Assembly: GCF_000218625.1 (NCBI RefSeq)
Contig: NC_015672.1
Location: forward strand, 2,145,451-2,209,450
Direction: 5' to 3'
Length of the DNA stretch: 64,000 nt
Source of the DNA: Flexistipes sinusarabici DSM 4947
Lineage (GTDB): Bacteria; Chrysiogenota; Deferribacteres; Deferribacterales; Flexistipitaceae
This document shows, piece by piece, positions 35,201-44,880 of this stretch. The first letter of the stretch is position 1; each line of letters opens with the position of its first letter. The notes beneath the pieces are model-generated. The model saw only the letters and a list, made by a program, of their open reading frames with translations. It was not told where the DNA came from and made no database searches. A program made the position numbers and the translations under genes.

Positions 35201-37627
35201 ATGGCAAATGTAAAATCAAATCAATCCCCACAAAAAAAGGGTAAAAATCTTGTTATTGTTGAATCTCCCGCCAAAGCTAGAACAATTGAGCGGTATCTCG
35301 GCAGGGATTTCACGGTAATGGCAAGTGTCGGGCACGTGAGGGATCTGCCCAAAAATGAGTTGGGAGTTGAGATTGAAGATAACTTCACACCAAAATACAA
35401 AACAATAAAAGGCAAGAAAAAAATAATAGATGCACTGAAATCTGCAGCCAAAGAAGCGGATAAAATCTATCTTGCAACTGACCCGGACAGAGAAGGTGAA
35501 GCTATAGCCTGGCACATTGCTACCGCACTGAAAACAAAAGCCGATAATACATACCGAGTCCAGTTTAACGAAATTACAAAACAGGGAGTAAACGAAGGCA
35601 TAAAAGAGCCCGGTAGAATTAATATGAACAGGGTGAATGCCCAGCAGTCCAGAAGAATTCTTGACAGGCTTGTCGGCTACAAGGTCAGCCCTCTTTTATG
35701 GAAACCTTTAAAATACGGTCTGTCTGCGGGAAGAGTCCAGTCCGTTGCCTTAAGACTGATATGCGAGCGTGAAGAGGAGATTGAAAAGTTTGTACCAAAG
35801 GAATACTGGACATTAGACGGATATTTTAAAAAATCCGCAGGTGTACCGGAGTCAAAAGGGGAAGCTGTAAAAGCACGGCTGGAAAAGAAAAACGGAAAGA
35901 AAATCGAAATACCTGATGAAAAAAAAGTAAGGGAAATTCTCAATGACTTAGAAAACAAAGAAGCGAAAGTGGCTGATGTCGCAAAAAAGGAACTCAGACA
36001 GTCCCCCGCTGCTCCTTTCATAACATCCACATTACAACAGGATGCCAACAGAAAGCTGGGATTTACAGCTAAGAAAACCATGATGCTTGCCCAGCAGCTT
36101 TATGAAGGTATTTCTCTGGGCAGTGAAGGGCCCGTGGGCCTGATAACTTATATGAGAACAGATTCTACAAGGGTATCTTCAGAATCTGTAAAGCAGGCTA
36201 AAGCTTTTATCACAAAACACTTCGGCGAAAAATTTCTCGGCAAGGGGCGCTCTGCAAAATCACAAAAAAAGAAAGCGGGTACACAGGACGCTCATGAGGC
36301 AATCCGCCCGACAAATGTTGACAAATCACCTGATAATATTAAGAATTTTCTCACCAACGATCAGTACAAGCTTTATAAGCTTATATGGGATCGTTTTGTG
36401 GCAAGCCAGATGGCGCCGGCGCTATTTGATCAAAGTACCATTACCATTACCGTTGGCGATTACGAATTTATCACAAAGGGGAAAATACTTAAATTTCCAG
36501 GTTTCATGAAGCTGTATGTTGAATCCAAAGAAAACGGTGAAAATAACGAAGATTCTATTATATATGATGTTGAAAAGGATGAAAAACTTGAAGTAAAAAA
36601 CTATGAGGAAAAACAGCATTTCACGTCCCCTCCTCCGAGATATTCCGAAGCACGGCTTGTAAAAACTTTGGAACAAAAAGGTATAGGCCGCCCCAGTACA
36701 TACGCATCAATAATTTCCACGATTATCGAAAGAAACTATGTTCTCCTTGAGGAAAAGAAATTCAGACCTACTGAGTTGGGAAGAATTGTCAACAAGCTGT
36801 TGATTTCCAATTTCACAAATCTTTTCAATGCGGAATTTACGGCGGAAATGGAAAAGGAACTGGATCAGGTGGAATCCGGAAGCAAGGAATGGGTGGAATT
36901 GCTTAACGAATTTTATAAAGATTTCAGAAAAGAACTTAATAAAGCTGAAGAAAAATTCGATGCAGATCTCACAATCGACGAAAAGTGTCCGAAATGCGGC
37001 AAAAAGTTGATTATAAAATACGGTAAAAACGGCTCATTTATTGCCTGTTCCGGTTATCCTGACTGCAGATTTTCATGTAATTTTGAAAGGGATGAAAACG
37101 GTAAAATCAGGTTGACCGATGATAAAAACGGTAAATCCACAGGATTGAAATGTGAAAAATGCGGGAGTGAACTCGTCATAAAACAGAGCAGGTGCGGGGA
37201 AATACTGGCATGTTCGGCTTATCCTGATTGCAAAAATATAAAAAGTTTCCTCCGCTTAAAAGATGGAACCCTGAAAGTAATAGAGCCCGGCGAAAAATTA
37301 GAGGAGAAATGTCCCAAATGTGAGTCCGAACTGGTTGTAAAAAGCGGCAAAAACGGTATATTTGCAGCCTGCAGTTCATACCCTGATTGCAACTATACTG
37401 CAAATATCAAAGTGGATGAAGATGGTAATTTAAAACCTCAGATACTTAAAATCGATACGGTTAAATGCGAAAAATGTGATGCAGAAATGGTTTTGAAACG
37501 AAGCAGAAGAGGTTCTTTTTTCGCATGCCCCAACTACCCCGACTGCAAGAACACCAAAGCTGCCGTTACAAATGAAGACGGACTGGTTACTGTAAAACAG
37601 AAAAAAGCCAAGTCAAACACCGAATAA
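35201..37627 (+). CDS. topA: DNA topoisomerase I
   Basis: The 808-residue type IA enzyme has the N-terminal TOPRIM domain (VIVESPAKARTIERYLG, ATDPDREGEAIAWH) and the active-site Tyr in GLITYMRTDSTR. Four C-terminal zinc ribbons follow, each with a CXXC pair and an ACSxYPDC-type pair. It relaxes negative supercoils. Its frame ends by sharing one base with trmFO (TAATG). Confidence 0.97.
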   Translation: MANVKSNQSPQKKGKNLVIVESPAKARTIERYLGRDFTVMASVGHVRDLPKNELGVEIEDNFTPKYKTIKGKKKIIDALKSAAKEADKIYLATDPDREGEAIAWHIATALKTKADNTYRVQFNEITKQGVNEGIKEPGRINMNRVNAQQSRRILDRLVGYKVSPLLWKPLKYGLSAGRVQSVALRLICEREEEIEKFVPKEYWTLDGYFKKSAGVPESKGEAVKARLEKKNGKKIEIPDEKKVREILNDLENKEAKVADVAKKELRQSPAAPFITSTLQQDANRKLGFTAKKTMMLAQQLYEGISLGSEGPVGLITYMRTDSTRVSSESVKQAKAFITKHFGEKFLGKGRSAKSQKKKAGTQDAHEAIRPTNVDKSPDNIKNFLTNDQYKLYKLIWDRFVASQMAPALFDQSTITITVGDYEFITKGKILKFPGFMKLYVESKENGENNEDSIIYDVEKDEKLEVKNYEEKQHFTSPPPRYSEARLVKTLEQKGIGRPSTYASIISTIIERNYVLLEEKKFRPTELGRIVNKLLISNFTNLFNAEFTAEMEKELDQVESGSKEWVELLNEFYKDFRKELNKAEEKFDADLTIDEKCPKCGKKLIIKYGKNGSFIACSGYPDCRFSCNFERDENGKIRLTDDKNGKSTGLKCEKCGSELVIKQSRCGEILACSAYPDCKNIKSFLRLKDGTLKVIEPGEKLEEKCPKCESELVVKSGKNGIFAACSSYPDCNYTANIKVDEDGNLKPQILKIDTVKCEKCDAEMVLKRSRRGSFFACPNYPDCKNTKAAVTNEDGLVTVKQKKAKSNTE

Positions 37628-38961
37628 TGAGAAACAATGTCAAGACAATAACCATTATCGGCGGCGGCCTGGCCGGCACGGAAGCCGCGTATCAGCTGGC
37701 TGAACACGGGTTTAATGTAAAGCTTTATGAAATGCGCCCCGATAAAATGACTCCCGCCCACTCCACTGGTTTCCTGGGAGAGCTTGTTTGCTCAAACTCT
37801 CTCAAATCAGAATCACTTTCCACCGGCAGCGGCCTTTTGAAAGCAGAGCTTGATAAACTGGGCAGTATTATTATTAAAACTGCTCAAGAAACAAGAGTTC
37901 CCGCCGGAAATTCTCTTGCCGTTGACAGACAGGCACTTGCCAGACAACTCACAGAAATTATAAAGCAGCATGAAAACATTGAGATAATAAATGAAGAAAT
38001 AAAAGATATTCCTGCAGACAGGCCTTTGATAATCGCCACAGGCCCGCTGACTTCCGACTCATTTGCCCAGACTCTAATGAAAGAACTGGTATCAGAGGAA
38101 TTATTTTTTTACGATGCAATTGCCCCTGTTATAAGTGCCGATTCAATCGATTATAACCACTGCTTCTTTAAAAGCCGTTATGACAAGGGTGAGGCAGACT
38201 ATTTAAACTGCCCCTTAGACAAAAAAACTTTTGAACTTTTTTATAACGAGCTTTTGGATGCGGAGAAAGTGCCTTTAAAAGATTTTGAGGAAGCTTCCGT
38301 ATTTGAAGCCTGTATGCCTCTTGAAGAAATGGCTGAAAGGGGTGAAAAAACACTCACTTTCGGCCCGTTAAAGCCCGTAGGTCTCGACCACCCGGATACC
38401 GGGGATAAATACTATGCTGTTCTTCAGCTTAGAAAGGAAAATAAAAAAGGTACGGCATATAATCTTGTAGGATGTCAGACAAAGATGAAAATTCCCGAGC
38501 AGAAACGTGTTTTCAGAATAATACCTGCTTTAAGAAATGCTGAATTTCTCAGATACGGCTCCATCCACAGAAATACATATATTAACTCACCCCTTTATCT
38601 TGCAAATAATTACAGGATGAAAGAACAAGACATCTATTTCGCAGGACAGATAACAGGTGTGGAAGGTTACATTGAATCGATAGCAAGCGGCTTAACCGCT
38701 GCATACGATCTGATATTCAGGCTGCTTTTGGACAAACAGCTAAACTTTCCTGAAACCACTGCACTTTCAGCCCTGCAGCGTTATGTTCAGGAGTATAAAA
38801 ACAAATACACCCCTTCGAACTTTCATTTCGGTCTGCTTCCCCGGCTTGAAGAAAAAATCAAAAAGAAGAAATTAAAAAAAGAGAAGCTGAGCGAGAGGTC
38901 ACTGAAGGATCTTCAAAGATACTGGGTGGATAACTATGAGAATCGGCAGAGCAGTAGATAA
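37627..38961 (+). CDS. trmFO: tRNA m5U54 methyltransferase, folate/FAD-dependent
   Basis: The 444-residue protein begins with the FAD-binding GGGLAGTEAAYQLAEHG and continues with the family segments ELVCSNSLKSE, FYDAIAPVISADSID, YLNCPL and ITGVEGYIESIASG. It makes ribothymidine at position 54 of tRNA. The start overlaps topA and the end overlaps xerC, consistent with one transcript. The final 40 residues are lysine-rich. Confidence 0.96.
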   Translation: MRNNVKTITIIGGGLAGTEAAYQLAEHGFNVKLYEMRPDKMTPAHSTGFLGELVCSNSLKSESLSTGSGLLKAELDKLGSIIIKTAQETRVPAGNSLAVDRQALARQLTEIIKQHENIEIINEEIKDIPADRPLIIATGPLTSDSFAQTLMKELVSEELFFYDAIAPVISADSIDYNHCFFKSRYDKGEADYLNCPLDKKTFELFYNELLDAEKVPLKDFEEASVFEACMPLEEMAERGEKTLTFGPLKPVGLDHPDTGDKYYAVLQLRKENKKGTAYNLVGCQTKMKIPEQKRVFRIIPALRNAEFLRYGSIHRNTYINSPLYLANNYRMKEQDIYFAGQITGVEGYIESIASGLTAAYDLIFRLLLDKQLNFPETTALSALQRYVQEYKNKYTPSNFHFGLLPRLEEKIKKKKLKKEKLSERSLKDLQRYWVDNYENRQSSR

Positions 38962-39832
38962 GTTTTTATACTTTCTCCAAAATGAGAAAAACTGCAGTGA
39001 ACATACCATTAAATCCTATTCAAAAGATCTGAACGATTTTATAGATTATCTGCAGGATGAAAATATCCGAATAAATGAAATCGACTTTTTTCTGCTCAGA
39101 GGTTTCATCGCCGGCTGTTATGAAAGGAAACTGGCAAAAGCCACTGTGGAGAGAAAAATATCAACAATAAAATCATTTTACAAGTTTCTCACTCTGAGAA
39201 AAATCATTGAAGATAACACAGCCAAACCGCTAAAATTCCCAAAAAAGGAGCAGAAATCCTTTAACATTTTTAATATCGACGACCTTTTCAATCTTCTGGA
39301 GGCACCTGATAAAGAATCCGCCGCCGGTTTAAGGGATGCTCTGATTCTGGAACTTTTATATGCAACCGGGGTAAGAATCTCCGAACTTGTGGGCATAGAG
39401 ATATCCGATATCGATTTCAGCGGTAAAAGACTGAGAGTGATGGGAAAAGGAAAAAAAGAACGCATAATACCGTTGGCCGATATTCATCTAAAAATGATAA
39501 AGGATTACAGCAAAAACAAAGATAAAATACCTAAAAACAGAACAGTAAAAACCCCGCGCCTTTTTATAAACAAATTTGGAACGGCTTTAACTGACAGAAG
39601 TGTAAGAAGGATTGTGGATAAATATCTGAAAATATCAGGACTACCATCAAATTTCAGTCCGCATGATTTCAGGCACTCTTTTGCAACCCATATGCTTGAA
39701 GGCGGAGCAGATTTAAGAACAATTCAGGAACTGCTCGGTCACAGCAGCCTCTCAACAACCCAAAAATATACCCATCTGAATCTCTCAGAGCTGTTAAAGA
39801 TTTACGACAAAACACATCCGAAATCAAAGTAA
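38936..39832 (+). CDS. xerC: Tyrosine recombinase XerC/XerD type
   Basis: The 298-residue protein has the N-terminal SAM-like core-binding domain and the catalytic set: Arg in YATGVRISEL, Lys in GKGKKERIIP, HDFRHSFATH (His, Arg), and LGHSSLSTTQKYTH (His and nucleophile Tyr). It resolves chromosome dimers at dif sites. Whether it is XerC or XerD cannot be decided from this alone; the position after topA-trmFO matches xerC in several phyla. Confidence 0.88.
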   Translation: MRIGRAVDKFLYFLQNEKNCSEHTIKSYSKDLNDFIDYLQDENIRINEIDFFLLRGFIAGCYERKLAKATVERKISTIKSFYKFLTLRKIIEDNTAKPLKFPKKEQKSFNIFNIDDLFNLLEAPDKESAAGLRDALILELLYATGVRISELVGIEISDIDFSGKRLRVMGKGKKERIIPLADIHLKMIKDYSKNKDKIPKNRTVKTPRLFINKFGTALTDRSVRRIVDKYLKISGLPSNFSPHDFRHSFATHMLEGGADLRTIQELLGHSSLSTTQKYTHLNLSELLKIYDKTHPKSK

Positions 39833-40051
39833 AGGTACCGTAATGCGTCATGCGTGATGCGTGACTTGTTCAAGGTTAGTGGAAGTGAAAGCAAATAGTT
39901 ATTTATTGTTATTATTTGATATTAATGGTTATTCATTGTGTAAGGCCTGCCCTACGAAATATGGAGTCCATTTCATCAAGGTTGAAATAACCAAAATTGG
40001 TGAAGGTACTCAAAACTTAGCACTTAGCTCTTAACACTTAATACTAACACT
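39833..40051. repeat. Near-repeat block between convergent genes
   Basis: It starts with GTAATGCGTCATGCGTGATG and ends with AACTTAGCACTTAGCTCTTA. The middle is AT-rich (TTATTTATTGTTATTATTTG). No gene or clear terminator is seen. Confidence 0.55.
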
Positions 40052-41080
40052 CTATTCAAATACAATATAATGATCGGCCAACTCTACAGCTTCACCGATT
40101 ATACAGCTGTCTTTATAACCGCTTCTTTTTAATTCATTAACCAGCTCATCCGCGTACTTCCTATTTACCCCGATAAGCAGACCACCCGAAGTCTGAGGAT
40201 CAAACATAAGCATTTCTTTATTTCTATGATTTTCACTGAAAGAATAATGGTGGCCAAGAAACTGTCTGTTATGATAGGCACCTGCAGGGATTATTCCCAT
40301 TTCGGCGTAATTCAGAGCACCCTCAATTACAGGGATTTTTTCAGTAAAGAAATTTATGCTGCAACCGGAAAATTTAGACATTTCCAAAGCATGTCCGGCC
40401 AGACCGTAACCCGTTATATCGGTGCATGCAGACACCGGATAATTTTTGATAATCTCAGATGCTTTTTGGTTTGATAAAAGCATAAGCTCGGTTACATCTG
40501 ATATTTCATCTTCCTCAGCCATTTCCCCTTTAATTGCTGTTGTTATAATACCGATTCCCAAAGGCTTAGTGTATACCAGCGCATCCCCGGGTTTAAGAGT
40601 GTTATTTTTCATTATCTTCCCGTCATCAATCATACCTGTAACAGAAAGGCCGAATTTCACCTCGTTGTCTTCAAGAGTATGCCCGCCGACAAGTACACAG
40701 CCGGTTCTCCCAAGCTCATCGCAGGCTCCCTGCATAATCTCATGCATTATGCTGCCGGCAATATCACAGTTGTACATTAACAGCGTCATAGCCGTCAGAG
40801 GTCTCCCCCCCATTGCATAAAGATCACTCAACGAGTTAACCGCCGCTATTCTGCCGAAGTTATAGGGCTCATCAACCACAGGTGTAATAACATCAATACT
40901 TTGCACCAGGTATTTGTTTTCAGCAATTTTATACACACCGGCATCATCGCTGGTTTCAAATCCAACCAGCAGGTTATCGTCTTTATAAATCTTCAAGCCT
41001 TCGAGTGTCTTCTGCAGGTCCTCCGGACCTATTTTAGCCGCTCAGCCTGCAGCTTTTACCAGATGTGTCAATTTAATCAT
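40052..41080 (-). CDS. selD: Selenide, water dikinase, itself a selenocysteine protein
   Basis: The real start is ATG at 41080. Translation gives MIKLTHLVKAAG, then TGA at codon 13 (41042-41044), then AAKIGPEDLQKTL and an uninterrupted frame of 342 residues. In SelD this position is the catalytic Cys or Sec, so the TGA encodes selenocysteine. A frame begun after the TGA (at 40996) would lack the active site. The ATP site is visible in DDAGVYKI and VGGHTLEDNEVKFG, and the C-terminal AIR-synthase-like domain in ISGY-type TDITGYGLAGHALEM. It makes selenophosphate. It lies one base after yedF. Confidence 0.95.
41016..41044 (-). promoter_or_regulatory. Candidate bacterial SECIS hairpin in selD
   Basis: Eleven bases after the TGA the mRNA can form AGGTCC-GGA-GGACCT, a perfect 6-base stem with a three-base G-containing loop. 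Position and form fit a bacterial SECIS read by SelB. Confidence 0.7.
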
Positions 41081-41081
41081 C

Positions 41082-41666
41082 TTACAACCTTATCACCTTA
41101 TCCGCATCGAACAGCTTCTTCATTACCGTATAAGCATCGGTAACTTCTCCGACCTGCAAATCATCCTCCAGGTTAAAATATTCCAGGCATGTACCGCAGC
41201 TTAAAATGTTTACCCCCTTTAGCTGTTGCAACGCTTTTATTGTTTCATCATTTGTGGTGGTTAAAAAAACACCGGTGTTAACGAAAATAATTGTTTTAGG
41301 CAGATAATCCATATTTTCTACATTTTTAATAAAATTATCCATCAGTTTCTTGCCGAGATCGCAGTCGCCGCTTCCGATAGACTCGCTGCCTACATATAAA
41401 ACAACTTTTGTACCATCAGTCTTTCCGGACTGATTTGCTGCAGGAATGGAACATGTAAATCCTTTTGCAATTTCAATCGTAAATTCACCGTTTTTTTCAC
41501 TTACATTAGCCGAAAATCCCTGGCTCTGTGCAAATTTTAAAACATTATCCCTGGATATCTCAGAATCCAGCAGTACCGTAACAATCCCTTCTTCAAGAGA
41601 ATCCAGAGCTTTCTTAGTCATTACCACCGGTTTTGGACATTCTTTGCCTCTGGCATCAACATTCAT
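41082..41666 (-). CDS. yedF: Selenium-metabolism protein YedF
   Basis: The 194-residue protein has an N-terminal TusA/SirA-like domain with DARGKECPKPVVMTKK (the CPxP motif). A C-terminal DsrE-like domain follows with IIFVNTGVFLTT and ILSCGTCLEYFNL. This two-domain protein accompanies selD in many selenium-using bacteria and is thought to handle selenium or sulphur; its exact role is unknown. ATG follows AGGAG. The one-base gap to selD shows a yedF-selD operon. Confidence 0.9.
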   Translation of the reverse strand: MNVDARGKECPKPVVMTKKALDSLEEGIVTVLLDSEISRDNVLKFAQSQGFSANVSEKNGEFTIEIAKGFTCSIPAANQSGKTDGTKVVLYVGSESIGSGDCDLGKKLMDNFIKNVENMDYLPKTIIFVNTGVFLTTTNDETIKALQQLKGVNILSCGTCLEYFNLEDDLQVGEVTDAYTVMKKLFDADKVIRL

Positions 41667-41710
41667 GATAACTCCTGGTATTTGCTTAATACATTTTTAT
41701 GATTAACGCC

Positions 41711-41744
41711 AAAAAGAAACCGCCCGCTTGACGCAGACGGTTTT
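41711..41744 (-). terminator. Terminator of the aminotransferase gene
   Basis: On the minus strand AAACCGTCTGC pairs with GCGGGCGGTTT across a short loop, followed by CTTTTT. It lies 16 bases after the stop codon at 41760. Confidence 0.7.
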
Positions 41745-41759
41745 AATAATTTTTCAAAT

Positions 41760-43067
41760 TTACTTATTAAGATCTTTGCAGCCTTTGTAAATTAGCTCAA
41801 ACAGCTCTTCAATTTCATCAACTTCCAGACACGAAAAGGCAATTCTCAAATCGGTTTTGTTAACTGAGATTGTACCCACGCCGTATTTATCCAGCAAATG
41901 GATACGAAGCTTTTCGGCGTCTACATTTTTTAATTCCAGACACATAAAATATCCGGAATTAAAAGGATAGTATACAAATTCATCGTCATATTTACCGCTG
42001 TCCAGAACCTCTTTTACTTTCAATGCTCTTTTCTGCATTACATCATACTTTTTCTGCTTGTCCTTATAAAAATCAGGATGGGATAATGCTCGTAAAACAA
42101 ATGTCTGCGAAGGATGAGGACAATTGGAAATGGTCGCACGTATTATGCCCCCGACCTTCTTTTCAAGAGCTGTAAAAGTCTTCGGCATATCTTTGCCGGA
42201 AGTACTGCCGAAAGTTATAAAACCTACTCTGAATCCCCAGACATATTCCTCTTTTGTGGCACCATCAAGCTTTACAGGCAGAAGATTCTCACTTCTTCCT
42301 GCAAGATATCCGAACAGAGACTCTTTTAATGTATCCTCATAAAAAAGACCGAAGTATGCATCATCAGTCACTGCAACTATTTTAACACCGCTTTCTGCAA
42401 TCTTAACCAATCCGTCGGCAATTTGCTCACCTTCCTTTACTGTAGGCATATAGCCTGCCGGGTTATTGGGAAAATTCAGAAGCACAACAGCTTTACCGTT
42501 TATCTTACCGCATTCTTCCACCTTTTTAAGCATGGCATCAACATTAAAGGCTCCTTCCGGAGTAAATGTGCTATAAGTGCTTATTTCTGCCCCTCTGCGA
42601 ACGGTATAGGTCAGCCTGTAATTCCCCCAGAATTTGTCAGGCAGCACGACTGAATCCCCTTTATCAACAAACAGATCAGCTACAATGCTTAACCCGTGGG
42701 TGAGCGCATTGGTGACAACGGGATTACTTGTGTATACGCCCTCCATTCTAGGGTTTTCCTTAAACATCTTCTTTTTCCACTCTTTTCTGAGTTCCGGCTT
42801 GCCTGTTGCAGGAGCATAGGGAAAAATATCTGCAGGTTTAAAATCCTTCAAAGGTTCATACATACAGTCCAGATACATAGGGCCGTTATTTTCCGTAGCA
42901 ATCCCGATTGTAGCATTATATTTTGTAGCCTTTTCTTTCGCTTCAGCCGATTGGGTCAAAATGCCCTTTGGAAAGAAAATATTTTTTCCCAAATCTGAAA
43001 ACATTTCAACTATAGTGGGGTTTTCTTCTGCGATCATTTCATTAAGTTCTTGAGCTAACGGGTTCAT
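41760..43067 (-). CDS. Class I/II PLP-dependent aminotransferase
   Basis: The 435-residue fold-type I enzyme has NFPNNPAGYMP (substrate and PLP contacts), AVTDDAYFGLF, the probable Schiff-base lysine in DGATKEEYVWGFRVGF, and a C-terminal Arg in LRIAFSC. This subgroup resembles uncharacterised aromatic/branched-chain-type aminotransferases of anaerobes. Substrate is not evident. It is a single-gene unit with its own terminator, between yedF and the cyclopropane synthase gene. Confidence 0.87.
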   Translation of the reverse strand: MNPLAQELNEMIAEENPTIVEMFSDLGKNIFFPKGILTQSAEAKEKATKYNATIGIATENNGPMYLDCMYEPLKDFKPADIFPYAPATGKPELRKEWKKKMFKENPRMEGVYTSNPVVTNALTHGLSIVADLFVDKGDSVVLPDKFWGNYRLTYTVRRGAEISTYSTFTPEGAFNVDAMLKKVEECGKINGKAVVLLNFPNNPAGYMPTVKEGEQIADGLVKIAESGVKIVAVTDDAYFGLFYEDTLKESLFGYLAGRSENLLPVKLDGATKEEYVWGFRVGFITFGSTSGKDMPKTFTALEKKVGGIIRATISNCPHPSQTFVLRALSHPDFYKDKQKKYDVMQKRALKVKEVLDSGKYDDEFVYYPFNSGYFMCLELKNVDAEKLRIHLLDKYGVGTISVNKTDLRIAFSCLEVDEIEELFELIYKGCKDLNK

Positions 43068-43215
43068 ATAAAACCTCCTGATTTTTTAACTGCCCATATA
43101 TATAAATTATATTTTAACACATGTAAACTGTCTGTTTCAATTAAAGAAGGCAATTAAATGAATGCTGTCTCACGGAAAATAAAAAATAAAAGGTTTAGTG
43201 CTCTGAATAGCTGAA

Positions 43216-44331
43216 TTATACAAATCTGCAAAAGGGCTGTTCCTTTCTCTCATGGGTAAACACAAACTGCCATAATTGAAGATGCCTTGCTCTGAAACCA
43301 CCTGCTGATGAAAGGAGATAGTACTCCCACATGCGCTTGAATGTTTCGTCATAGTCGTTTTCAAGCTTTCGCCACGAATTAAGAAAATTATTATGCCAAT
43401 GCATAAGGGTTCTGTCATAATGGGGTCCGAAATTGTGCACATCCTCAATAACGAAGCGATTTTCAGCGGCCCTTGCAATCTGGGCTATACTCGGCAGACT
43501 GCCGTTGGGAAAAATATATTTATTCACCCACGGATCACAGTTCACCGATGAAGTATTGGATCCAATTGTGTGCAGTAAAAATATACCATCAGGCTTCATG
43601 CATCTTTTTACAGTATCCATAAACTCATTATAATTTTTGGGTCCTACATGTTCAAACATGCCGATGGATACAACTTTATCAAACTTCCCTTTAATCTCTC
43701 TGTAATCGGAATTCACTATCTCTACGGGCAAATCCTTACAAAGATTGCGTGCATATTCAATCTGTCTTTCGGAAATATTTACACCCACAACCTTGCATCC
43801 GTAGTTCTCAGCAGCATATTTGGCAAATCCGCCCCATCCGCATCCGATATCCAGAAGAGTATCGTTTTCATTTAATTGCAATTTCTTACAGGTGAGATCC
43901 ATTTTGTTTTTCTGTGCAGTCTCCAGATCTTCCTTGTTGTAAAAATATCCACAGCTGTACTGCATATAGGGATCCAGGAAAGATTCAAAAAGTTTGTTCC
44001 CAAGATCATAATGTCTTTCAGCAATTATGCGTGCCCTTGAAGAGGATTGTCTGTTAAAAATCAATGAGGGCAAAATATAGAGAAAATCTCTGAAATTTTC
44101 CTTTATTTCTGTATGCAGGTTATGAGTTAATATTTTGTTAATAAATTCATCCGGAGCTTCACAATCCCACCATTTAAGCATGTAACCTTCGCCAAGAGCG
44201 AGATTCTTGCGAAGCAAGACATCCTTGAAAAGCTGCTCGTTATGGACAGTAATATCCCATGGTTTGTTACCGTTAACATCAATATCAGCTTTTTGTAAAA
44301 TCGTAACTACAAATTCTTTAGCATTTTTCAT
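43216..44331 (-). CDS. cfa: Cyclopropane-fatty-acyl-phospholipid synthase
   Basis: From ATG 44331 (AGGTG upstream) the protein has 371 residues. It has the family's N-terminal lipid-binding part and a SAM domain with LLDIGCGWGGFAKYAAENYG, VGVNISERQIEYA and VSIGMFEHVGPKNY. The bicarbonate/active-site segments are HYDLGNKLFESFLDP and QYSCGYF. It adds a methylene bridge to unsaturated membrane lipids. An upstream in-frame start at 44406 is less likely. The 148 bases to the next gene show nothing notable. Confidence 0.94.
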   Translation of the reverse strand: MKNAKEFVVTILQKADIDVNGNKPWDITVHNEQLFKDVLLRKNLALGEGYMLKWWDCEAPDEFINKILTHNLHTEIKENFRDFLYILPSLIFNRQSSSRARIIAERHYDLGNKLFESFLDPYMQYSCGYFYNKEDLETAQKNKMDLTCKKLQLNENDTLLDIGCGWGGFAKYAAENYGCKVVGVNISERQIEYARNLCKDLPVEIVNSDYREIKGKFDKVVSIGMFEHVGPKNYNEFMDTVKRCMKPDGIFLLHTIGSNTSSVNCDPWVNKYIFPNGSLPSIAQIARAAENRFVIEDVHNFGPHYDRTLMHWHNNFLNSWRKLENDYDETFKRMWEYYLLSSAGGFRARHLQLWQFVFTHERKEQPFCRFV

Positions 44332-44489
44332 ATTACACCTGCTGATTTTATATTTTATCAATTTTACGAAATTAGTGTCAACAGAAGTTTGTTTTCCGCT
44401 AAACACATATTCTTAAAACACTTTGTAACAATAACAGTATTTGCCCCGCCAAAGAACACATATTTTCTCTTGCTTTTTTAAGTCAAATC

Positions 44490-44513
44490 ATTTATCGTAT
44501 TTTTACGATAAAT
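44490..44513 (+). promoter_or_regulatory. ArsR operator
   Basis: ATTTATCGTA and TACGATAAAT form a perfect dyad across TTTT, ending 16 bases before the arsR start. TTGCTT about 20 bases upstream could be the -35 of a promoter whose -10 lies in the dyad. Confidence 0.7.
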
Positions 44514-44529
44514 TAGTGAAGGTAATAAT

Positions 44530-44880
44530 ATGATAAAAAAAGATAAATTCAGCGGGGATGAAATCCAGCTGGCAACTATTGCCAAAGCTCTTGCTCACCC
44601 TGCGAGAATTCAGATTATTAAATTTCTTGCAGAATCAGGAGAATGCATGTGCGGGCGTATTGTCGATGTCTTACCTTTGTCCCAAGCTACGGTATCCCAG
44701 CATCTTCGCACACTGAAAAACGCCGGGCTGATAAAAGGAAATATTGAAGGTCAAAGGGTATGTTACTGCATTGACGAAAAAGCGTTCAGACTGTTCGAGA
44801 ATGAAATAAACGCTTTTCTGAAAATTATAACTATTAACAATACATGCAAAAATGGAGGTATTAAATGCCAGACAAACTGA
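44530..44880 (+). CDS. arsR: ArsR-family arsenite-responsive repressor
   Basis: The 116-residue winged-helix protein has ALAHPARIQIIKFL, the metal-site helix GECMCGRIVDVL (two Cys, as in ELCVC-type ArsR sites) and the recognition helix LSQATVSQHLRTLKNAGL. Further cysteines (CYC and two near the C-terminus) could supply the third ligand. It should repress its own operon from the adjacent dyad until arsenite binds. It overlaps arsM by 16 bases. Confidence 0.9.
   Translation: MIKKDKFSGDEIQLATIAKALAHPARIQIIKFLAESGECMCGRIVDVLPLSQATVSQHLRTLKNAGLIKGNIEGQRVCYCIDEKAFRLFENEINAFLKIITINNTCKNGGIKCQTN

Noticed and set aside
40052-40996. selD starting at 40996
   Set aside because: This frame starts after the in-frame TGA and lacks the catalytic Sec and the conserved N-terminus; the ATG at 41080 directly after yedF is better.
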